A stretch of DNA of 11,219 nucleotides from Candidatus Woesearchaeota archaeon (GTDB lineage Archaea; Nanobdellota; Nanobdellia; Woesearchaeales; 21-14-0-10-32-9): assembly GCA_003560545.1 (NCBI GenBank), contig PWLK01000071.1, positions 1 through 11,219 on the forward strand, in the 5' to 3' direction. This document shows, piece by piece, positions 1 to 5,435 of this stretch (the first letter of the stretch is position 1; every line of letters begins with the position of its first letter). Below the pieces are notes generated by a model. The model was not told the DNA's origin and ran no database searches. It saw only the letters and a list, made by a program, of their open reading frames with translations. The translations under genes were made by a program, and so were the position numbers.

Positions 1-105
1 CACGGAAACTACGAAGGAGGACTCGTACAAAAATTAAACAACAAGCCAAAAACAGGAGGTGCATTCCTCCAGGTAAAAAAACCTGAATACAGCGAGCAAA
101 GATAA
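1..105 (+). CDS. C-terminal end of an unidentified protein (5' end outside window)
   Basis: An open frame runs from the first base to a TAA at 103-105 and encodes 34 residues, beginning HGNYEGGLVQKLNN and ending PEYSEQR. It is rich in Gly, Lys and Asn with no membrane segment. The next gene's ATG lies 2 bases after the stop, and base composition (A-rich sense strand) matches that gene, so it is very probably the tail of the first visible gene of an operon. Too little is present to assign a family. Confidence 0.7.
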   Translation, partial: HGNYEGGLVQKLNNKPKTGGAFLQVKKPEYSEQR

Positions 106-107
106 AA

Positions 108-542
108 ATGAAACAACTCAGAAAAATATACAACTCAATAATAAGATACACTCTTGGAAACAAAAGCCACGAATTAACCGGGAAAATAAAAGCAGACAAC
201 GAAAAAATAACAGGAAAATATGTAGACCGAGAAACAGAATCCGAAGTAAAAATAGAAGGATACATAAGAAGGATAGACATCCCCCAAAACAAGAGATGGT
301 CAGTGACCAAGCTAACCATGCTCACGCACTCAAAAGACAAAACCCTTGACGGAATGCTATTAACACTTCAAAAACACAACGGCTACGACCTAAACGGGAT
401 ATACAAAGGAAAACACGGGTACTCAAAAGATCTCATAAGGAATATGAACAACCCAACAAACGCCTTGAGAACCGCTGAAGAACTCGAAAAACTCCTGATA
501 GAACAAACAACGATGAAACTAACAAGCAAGAACTACAGGTAA
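108..542 (+). CDS. Hypothetical protein, 144 aa, basic and soluble
   Basis: I do not recognise this protein. It is lysine-rich and has no signal peptide or hydrophobic segment, so it is probably cytoplasmic. The middle (about residues 45-95) alternates charged and hydrophobic residues as in beta strands (EVKIEGYIRRIDI, then KRWSVTKLTMLTHSKD). The last 30 residues look helical (TAEELEKLLIEQTTMKL). The ATG sits 2 bases after the preceding stop and has no clear Shine-Dalgarno sequence, so translation is probably coupled to the upstream gene. The following gene begins 3 bases after its stop. The packing and shared codon use support a real gene in a three-gene operon; the function is unknown. Confidence 0.75.
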   Translation: MKQLRKIYNSIIRYTLGNKSHELTGKIKADNEKITGKYVDRETESEVKIEGYIRRIDIPQNKRWSVTKLTMLTHSKDKTLDGMLLTLQKHNGYDLNGIYKGKHGYSKDLIRNMNNPTNALRTAEELEKLLIEQTTMKLTSKNYR

Positions 543-545
543 AAA

Positions 546-1019
546 ATGGAATCATTCAAAGCAAAATACAAGATAGGCGCAGACACCATCAATGTACGCC
601 TACTCGAAGATCTAAAAAGAACGCATTCAGGAAGAATAATAGGTGTAAGCAGCTTCGCAGAAAAAAGCAGGGGGCTAGACCAATACCTTAATGTTCCCAC
701 GAAAAACGAGTACTTATTCGAAATAGAATCTGAAAATAACCCAAAAAAACTATACATCTCAATGCTGTTCAACGGAAACAGGAAATTCCAGGGAGGGAAA
801 TTCTACACAGGAACAACGAACACTGCAGGCCCACTGATGCCTTCAATAATAAAACATTACCACGGAGACATCCTGGAAGTCATCGCCAGCAAAATCCCAC
901 AAAGCGTATTAGACAAAGTGCAAGACTACTACACCTCAACAAGTGAAGAAATCCTTTCCAAATACCTTGAAAGCAAGGTTGAAGGCAAAGAATTCAAAGA
1001 AAGAAACCTGAACAACTAA
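546..1019 (+). CDS. Hypothetical protein, 157 aa
   Basis: No family is recognised. The protein has no signal peptide or membrane helix. The N-terminal half has strand-like stretches, including GRIIGVSSFAEKSRGLDQYL (about residues 29-48) and NEYLFEIESENNPKKLYISM (about 54-73), then a Gly/Thr-rich loop (GGKFYTGTTNTAGPL, about 83-97). The last 50 residues are predicted helical and highly charged. Its ATG is 3 bases after the upstream stop, and an AGGT six bases before it (536-539) could be a weak ribosome-binding site. It is the last gene of the small + strand operon; a separate promoter for rfcS follows directly. Confidence 0.75.
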   Translation: MESFKAKYKIGADTINVRLLEDLKRTHSGRIIGVSSFAEKSRGLDQYLNVPTKNEYLFEIESENNPKKLYISMLFNGNRKFQGGKFYTGTTNTAGPLMPSIIKHYHGDILEVIASKIPQSVLDKVQDYYTSTSEEILSKYLESKVEGKEFKERNLNN

Positions 1020-1020
1020 T

Positions 1021-1071
1021 CCAAAACCCTTATAAATAAAACTCTTTTATCCTTCTCCAAGGGGTTTTTGG
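1021..1071 (+). promoter_or_regulatory. Promoter of rfcS with box A at 1030-1038 and flanking inverted repeat
   Basis: TTATAAATA at 1030-1038 is a near-ideal archaeal TATA box (box A). The expected transcription start, about 25 bases downstream of its centre, falls near 1059, giving a leader of about 10-15 bases. AAGGGG at 1059-1064 lies 7 bases before the TTG start and could serve as a poor ribosome-binding site. CCAAAACCC at 1021-1029 and GGGGTTTTTGG at 1061-1071 are inverted copies (one extra base in the right arm) that bracket the promoter. Confidence 0.75.
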
Positions 1072-2046
1072 TTGGAAGAAAATAATTTCAGCATCTGGAC
1101 AGAGAAATACAGGCCCAAGAAATTCTCTGAAATCATAGGGCAGAAAGAAATAGTCAGAAGACTCCAGGCATTCACAGAAAAAAAGAACATGCCCCACCTA
1201 TTATTCTCCGGGCCGCCGGGAACAGGAAAAACAACTACTGCACTGGTAATAGCCAGGCAGCTCTACGGGGACAACTGGCACCAGAACTTCCTAGAGCTCA
1301 ACGCGAGCGATACAAGAGGAATAGACGTAATACGGCAACAAGTAAAAGACTTTGCAAGAACAAAGAGCATAGGAGACGCGCCTTACAAGATAATATACCT
1401 GGATGAAGCAGACGCACTAACAAACGAAGCCCAGCAAGCCCTAAGGAGGACAATGGAAAACTACACGCAAACTACAAGGTTCATACTTTCATGCAATTAT
1501 TCAAGCAAAATCATAGACCCCATCCAAAGCCGTTGCACGGTTTTCAGGTTCAAGCCATTAAGCAAAGAAGAAATCACTAAGATAATCGAAGGAATAGCTG
1601 AAAAAGAAAAAATAACGGTAACAGAAAAAGCCAAAGAAGCACTATACGAAGTAAGCGGTGGGGACTGCAGAAGGTTAGAAAACATAATGCAAAGCAGTGC
1701 ATCAATAACGAATAAGATAGATGAAAAAACTATTTACGACGTATCAAGCTACGCTGAACCCAAAGAAATACGGGAAATACTAAGCCTCTGCACAAAAAAC
1801 AATTTTTCTGAAGCCAAGAAAAAATTATTAGACGTAATGCTCAACCAAGGCCTTTCAGGCTTAGACGTTATAAAACAACTTCAGAAAGAAACATGGAACC
1901 TTGACACATCAGACAATGCAAAGCTTGAAATGCTAAAAGCATGTGGGGACATGGAATTTCGCTTAGTGGAAGGAAGCGATGAACACATCCAGTTAGAAGC
2001 ATTGCTTGCAAGATTCATATTGATAAATGAAGAAATAAAAAAATAA
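1072..2046 (+). CDS. rfcS: Replication factor C small subunit (clamp loader ATPase)
   Basis: This is the AAA+ subunit of the archaeal clamp loader, which opens the PCNA ring and loads it on primed DNA. All hallmarks are visible in order: WTEKYRPKKFSEIIGQ (residues 9-24), Walker A GPPGTGKT (47-54), Walker B ending DEAD (111-114), sensor 1 around RFILSCNY (136-143), the SRC motif with its trans-acting arginine finger (153-155) and sensor 2 GGDCRRLEN (196-204). A helical collar domain forms the C-terminus. The 324-residue length is normal and there is no intein. The start is TTG: the conserved WTEKYRP region needs an upstream start, no ATG or GTG exists between it and the in-frame TAA at 1033-1035, and the next Met is residue 40. 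It is transcribed alone from its own promoter and converges on the lipoprotein genes. The large subunit (rfcL) is not in this window. Confidence 0.97.
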   Translation: MEENNFSIWTEKYRPKKFSEIIGQKEIVRRLQAFTEKKNMPHLLFSGPPGTGKTTTALVIARQLYGDNWHQNFLELNASDTRGIDVIRQQVKDFARTKSIGDAPYKIIYLDEADALTNEAQQALRRTMENYTQTTRFILSCNYSSKIIDPIQSRCTVFRFKPLSKEEITKIIEGIAEKEKITVTEKAKEALYEVSGGDCRRLENIMQSSASITNKIDEKTIYDVSSYAEPKEIREILSLCTKNNFSEAKKKLLDVMLNQGLSGLDVIKQLQKETWNLDTSDNAKLEMLKACGDMEFRLVEGSDEHIQLEALLARFILINEEIKK

Positions 2047-2047
2047 G

Positions 2048-2054
2048 AAAAAAA
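2048..2054 (-). terminator. T-run terminator of the envelope gene cluster
   Basis: Read on the - strand, a run of seven T (with more T-rich sequence beyond it) follows the stop of the 312-residue lipoprotein by about 9 bases, typical of archaeal intrinsic termination. AAGAA (2045-2049) and TTCTT (2058-2062) could pair as a weak stem. On the + strand only four T in a row follow rfcS, so termination in that direction is less clear. Confidence 0.55.
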
Positions 2055-2062
2055 TAATTCTT

Positions 2063-3001
2063 TTACCCGAGTGGGTGGTGCTCAACATCTATGTTCTTTG
2101 TAAGGGTTTGCTTGTAATCATAAGCAAGCCTTATGTTGAACGGCTCAACCCTGTTATTCCTGTCAGTCACCGTGTAAATACAGCTGACTTCCTTAGGCTC
2201 GCTACCGCTTAGGATGAGGAAACCAGCGTTCCCCGTTCCTTCCATTAAGCCCACACAATTAACATTCTCGCCGGGAAGGCCTTCAACGTTCACGAAAACC
2301 CTGTTTTCAAGCCTTGTACCAGTTTCACACGTGCTTTCTGGCACGAAAACACTTCCAGGACCTTTGTTTTGAACTGTAAAAGTAAACCTCGTCCTGTCCG
2401 CGCCTGCCCTGCTCTGGTCAACATTCGTTATCTGTATCGGGGCGCCACTCGTACTAAGACTTCTCGTCCCATCAACATTACACAAGTCTCCAGGCCTGTC
2501 TATGTTCATGTTTTCCTTAATACAAAGCTGGGTTGCCCCCGTGGTTTCATACCCATAACAAACATCGACCCTGAACGGGAACCTCGTCCCAGTACCGACA
2601 GCTGCGTCTTGGTAGCTGAGATCTTCAAAGGTAACATATGCTTCAGGAGGCTCTATAACGCTTCCATCAGGATTCATAATCCTGGGAATTACGTTCTCAT
2701 TAGGGCTTAAGGCCATGTCTGCGCTGCTAAGCCCGAATGCTTCAGGCCTGAAACCGCTGAGCTCAACCAAAACCCTTTCCATGGGTACTTCGTATTCTCC
2801 CCTGTTTCTGAGCTCTACCATTACATCAAAATCCTGCTGTCCCTGGTCACTCACGCTGTCAGGGGGTGCGTCAGGCATGAACCTTAGCTCCAATCCCCTG
2901 TCTCCTCCAAGGAAACTCGTTCCTCTTTGGTCCTCGCCGTTCTCACACCCGGCGAAAGCCAGTGCGACCACAGCCAAAAACACAAATATGAGTTTTTTCA
3001 T
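2063..3001 (-). CDS. Secreted lipoprotein, six-cysteine two-module family (paralogue 3)
   Basis: The N-terminus is a signal peptide with a lipobox (MKKLIFVFLAVVALAFAGC), so Cys19 is the likely lipidated first residue of the mature protein, held on the outer face of the cell membrane. The remaining 293 residues look like two beta-sandwich modules. The first holds a NRGEY motif (66-70) and ends in CYGYETTGATQLC (148-160), with another Cys at 174. STSGAPIQIT (183-192) starts the second, which has QNKGPGSV (211-218) and Cys 225, 249 and 274 and ends in AYDYKQTLTKNIDV (293-306). The same layout occurs in the lipoproteins at 3030-4352 and 4446-5435. A strong GGAGGT precedes the ATG. It is the last gene of the cluster and shares the transcript of the upstream lipoprotein (28-base gap). 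Function is unknown; a structural or binding surface role is inferred. Confidence 0.9.
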   Translation of the reverse strand: MKKLIFVFLAVVALAFAGCENGEDQRGTSFLGGDRGLELRFMPDAPPDSVSDQGQQDFDVMVELRNRGEYEVPMERVLVELSGFRPEAFGLSSADMALSPNENVIPRIMNPDGSVIEPPEAYVTFEDLSYQDAAVGTGTRFPFRVDVCYGYETTGATQLCIKENMNIDRPGDLCNVDGTRSLSTSGAPIQITNVDQSRAGADRTRFTFTVQNKGPGSVFVPESTCETGTRLENRVFVNVEGLPGENVNCVGLMEGTGNAGFLILSGSEPKEVSCIYTVTDRNNRVEPFNIRLAYDYKQTLTKNIDVEHHPLG

Positions 3002-3009
3002 TTTATCCT

Positions 3010-3015
3010 ACCTCC
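3010..3015 (-). promoter_or_regulatory. Ribosome-binding site GGAGGT of the 312-residue lipoprotein
   Basis: GGAGGT on the - strand ends 8 bases before the ATG at 3001 and fixes that start. It is the clearest Shine-Dalgarno sequence of the cluster, as expected for an internal operon gene without a box A of its own in the 28-base gap. Confidence 0.75.
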
Positions 3016-3029
3016 AAAAAGTTTTTTTT

Positions 3030-4352
3030 TTAATTATACCTTCTAACACTTAGACTGCTACGAATTGTTTCTTCATAACCATACCATAACTCCATTCTTA
3101 GCGGTGAAACATAAGCGCTGCCTACAAGCGCGGATTCATCCAAAGGATACCTGCACTGGAACCTCTGGCTCTCCGTGTTAGGATCAAGCCTTAACGTGTA
3201 CCTGTCGCATTCCAAAGGCCTTCCATCAAGCTGGGCGAAACCAACGTACACAACGTTTTTCATGCTCGCCCTCGGCGTATCAGGGAAGTACGGGCTGCAC
3301 CTTTCAAGGTATCCTACGTCCCAGACAGTTCCCCTTCCAACATTCCGGATGGTGAACTCAAGTATTACTTCCCTGCCCGTATTGCTCTGCCTTACCTCTG
3401 TAACCGCTATAGGAGCGCCTTGTGTTCCCATGGAAATTGTTTGTTCAGCCCTGCAAACCTTTTCCTCTGCACTGAAAGGTCGTGGGTCCACGCATATTTC
3501 AGGGCTTACAAAAGTGGTGTAAGCATAGCAAGTCTTGATGTTGTAAGGAATTTCAATCGTGTCTCTTCCGGCAGGCCACGGGTGTTGCATTTGAACGAGG
3601 AAGTTAGTGTACTTCTCTCCTCCTACAAGGGTTTCAGGGTTTTCTCCTGCTATGACGAAGTCACTGCCTCCGAAATCATAGAAATTAAGCACATCATACA
3701 CTAAGCCAACAAGAATTTTTCCGTGGACAAGCAAATCCATTCCGCCCACTCCTCCAAGGTCAACGTTTATAGCGAAACCAGCGTCGCCACCACCTGTTAT
3801 GCCCACTCTTACTCCTGATGGAAGGAAGTCAACCCCGAAAGTCCTGGCGATCTCATCAAAAGCAGCACCTATATTTATAGTACCTCTCGGAGTTCTTTCA
3901 ACACCTATACCTCCGCAGTCAACCCTGAACGAAGGAAAACTTCCAGTTCCTATTCCAAAGAAATCAAACGTACAATGCTGAGGGTTAGCCCTAAGATTTA
4001 AAGGCCTCTCCCCTCTTTCATCGGATATCCATACGTCGAACGTCGGGCCGAAGCCTGTAAGGAATACAGCTCCGTAGCTGTGGCTTGCACCCCTGTTAAC
4101 AGTCCTCACGCTTAGCTCAACCATGTTGGCATCGGGACCTGTGTCAGAGCTGTAATATGCCAGCGTCCTGGGAGGCCTTTCAAGGTAAGAAACAACTCCT
4201 TCGCTTCCAGTATAGTAACGGCAGTCAGCTCCTTCAGCGCACGCCCTGCCTCTTTCGTATCTGTCACACGCGCTTACACTAACTGCTATTAACAATAATA
4301 ATGCTAGGAACAAGAATTTTCTTTTCGCAGTAAAAAAAGCTTTCATTTTCAT
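3030..4352 (-). CDS. Secreted lipoprotein, six-cysteine family with enlarged N-terminal region (paralogue 2)
   Basis: A basic N-terminus (KMKAFFTAKRKF), a hydrophobic core and the lipobox VSVSAC place the lipidated Cys at residue 29. The second half matches the other two lipoproteins: CYAYTTFVSPEIC (275-287), Cys300, SMGTQGAPIAVTEV (307-320), RNVGRGTV (336-343), Cys 352, 382 and 400, CRYPLDES (400-407) and the terminal YGYEETIRSSLSVRRY. The first half is about 125 residues longer than in the paralogues and contains a Gly-rich region with few charges (about 145-230), plus extra cysteines at 38, 44, 127 and 146. The start could be Met1 or Met3; neither has a good ribosome-binding site, but a box A about 30 bases upstream suggests a very short leader. 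No function is recognised; surface exposure is inferred from the lipobox. Confidence 0.9.
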   Translation of the reverse strand: MKMKAFFTAKRKFLFLALLLLIAVSVSACDRYERGRACAEGADCRYYTGSEGVVSYLERPPRTLAYYSSDTGPDANMVELSVRTVNRGASHSYGAVFLTGFGPTFDVWISDERGERPLNLRANPQHCTFDFFGIGTGSFPSFRVDCGGIGVERTPRGTINIGAAFDEIARTFGVDFLPSGVRVGITGGGDAGFAINVDLGGVGGMDLLVHGKILVGLVYDVLNFYDFGGSDFVIAGENPETLVGGEKYTNFLVQMQHPWPAGRDTIEIPYNIKTCYAYTTFVSPEICVDPRPFSAEEKVCRAEQTISMGTQGAPIAVTEVRQSNTGREVILEFTIRNVGRGTVWDVGYLERCSPYFPDTPRASMKNVVYVGFAQLDGRPLECDRYTLRLDPNTESQRFQCRYPLDESALVGSAYVSPLRMELWYGYEETIRSSLSVRRYN

Positions 4353-4381
4353 TCTTCTAAGACCAAAACCTCTTTCTTGTA

Positions 4382-4389
4382 TATTTAAA
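4382..4389 (-). promoter_or_regulatory. Box A promoter of the second lipoprotein pair
   Basis: TTTAAATA on the - strand, within a longer AT stretch, is centred about 33 bases before the ATG at 4352. The expected start near 4360 would give a leader of about 8 bases. The identical octamer serves the promoter at 8658-8665. It lies just beyond the decayed or readthrough tail of the upstream lipoprotein gene. Confidence 0.65.
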
Positions 4390-4400
4390 ACTTACTGTTT

Positions 4401-4448
4401 TCAGCGTATCCTGTTAATCCTGACTTCTTTGCTTACTTCCTCCCTTTA
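4401..4448 (-). other. In-frame C-terminal tail behind a TAA stop (nonsense mutation or readthrough)
   Basis: Beyond the TAA at 4446-4448 the same frame continues for 14 codons reading REEVSKEVRINRIR to a TGA at 4401-4403. Placed after ...VNYF this reproduces the end of the paralogues: YGYEETIRSSLSVRRYN at 3030-4352 and YDYKQTLTKNIDVEHH at 2063-3001. The TAA takes the place of the second conserved Tyr of the Y-x-Y motif, one base change from TAT or TAC. No frame shift is needed. Confidence 0.7.
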
Positions 4449-5435
4449 AAAGTAGTTTACCTCTACGGAAAGAGTTTCAATATAATTTGAAAGAACTACG
4501 TAGCTTTCATCCCTTGGAAGATGACACCTGGCTTGCCCTGTCCCGTCCATTATGGAAACGTTCTCTGGCTGGCATATTAATTCGTCGTTTCCAAGCCACG
4601 CACGGACTTTCAGCCTGTTAATATCGGTGTAAGACATGCCGCTTCTCCCGCCACAGGCATATTCAACACTGGTATCTTCATCCCTTGTAAGTACGATTCC
4701 GTTGCCGGCATTCCTTAGGTGTATCGTAAAGCTTGGCTGCACCCTCATAAGAGTGGTATCCTGAGGGGCTCTTTCAAAGCTTTCCACCCAGCCATCTGGG
4801 CCGACGACAGGCATCCCTGAGGTTTCCGTTCCCCTCACACTTCCTGCGGGGAGCATTTGAGATTCTATTCTGGTAATTGTTACAGGTGCGCCCTGGCTGG
4901 AATAAGAATACATTGGCTGGTTCTTGCATACTGGTGTGTCAGCTATATCGTAGATATCTACGTCTATGCAGACGTTTTCTGTGAGGAAAGTCATGTAAGG
5001 ATAGCAAATATTAGCTTTTATGTTAGTGGTGGGGCGCTCCCTTGTTCCTTCAATACCTCTTACTTCTAAGAGCGCAACATTTACAAGATCTCTTTCCCCG
5101 TCAGGCCATTCCAGGGATCTCCCGTGAAGCCAGACAGGCGTTTCAATTCTTCCATCTATCGTTGTAGCGTCCGATACACTCCTGAAATACAAGGGGTCGT
5201 AGTTAACGCCTATTATTGCGAATTCATCGTCGTATATTAAGTTGTAAGCACCTCTGTTCCATGCTTCAACGCTTATCATGACCTCGGATTCCTCGTATAG
5301 CTCTGTCTGAGGGGCTGAATCCATGAATCTTATATCTACTCCTGATGTTCCCCTGTATATCTCCATGGGGCTTATACCGTTACATCCTGCTACGAAAAGC
5401 AGGGCTGTTACCATGAAAAAAACTTGTTTATTCAT
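4446..5435 (-). CDS. Secreted lipoprotein, six-cysteine family (paralogue 1), C-terminus cut by a TAA
   Basis: The signal peptide MNKQVFFMVTALLFVAGC gives lipidated Cys18. Module one has WNRGAYNL (59-66) and ends CYPYMTFLTENVC (144-156) with Cys170. SYSSQGAPVTIT (177-188) opens module two, with RNAGNGIV (241-248), Cys 261, 288 and 304 and CHLPRDES (304-311). The Cys144-156-170 spacing (12, 14) is the same as in the 312-residue paralogue. The frame stops after VEVNYF, but 14 further codons behind the TAA match the paralogues' tail, so the ancestral gene probably ran to 4401. The 15 lost residues would form the final strand of module two, so the product may be misfolded or inactive unless the stop is read through. 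The ATG overlaps the end of the membrane-protein gene by 8 bases and has a strong GGAGG, indicating coupled translation. Confidence 0.9.
   Translation of the reverse strand: MNKQVFFMVTALLFVAGCNGISPMEIYRGTSGVDIRFMDSAPQTELYEESEVMISVEAWNRGAYNLIYDDEFAIIGVNYDPLYFRSVSDATTIDGRIETPVWLHGRSLEWPDGERDLVNVALLEVRGIEGTRERPTTNIKANICYPYMTFLTENVCIDVDIYDIADTPVCKNQPMYSYSSQGAPVTITRIESQMLPAGSVRGTETSGMPVVGPDGWVESFERAPQDTTLMRVQPSFTIHLRNAGNGIVLTRDEDTSVEYACGGRSGMSYTDINRLKVRAWLGNDELICQPENVSIMDGTGQARCHLPRDESYVVLSNYIETLSVEVNYF

Noticed and set aside
2041..2062. Strand switch in purine richness at the convergent point
   Set aside because: The sense strand is purine-rich on both sides; this follows gene direction and is ordinary in A-rich archaeal coding sequence.
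3016..3032. Homopolymer run between two lipoprotein genes as a terminator
   Set aside because: In the transcribed (-) direction it is a run of A, followed by only five T; the gap is 28 bases and the next gene has no promoter of its own, so the two are probably co-transcribed.
2369..3053. Open frames on the + strand opposite the lipoprotein genes
   Set aside because: They are antisense to proteins with clear signal peptides, paralogy and ribosome-binding sites, and their translations look like reverse-frame sequence without known motifs.
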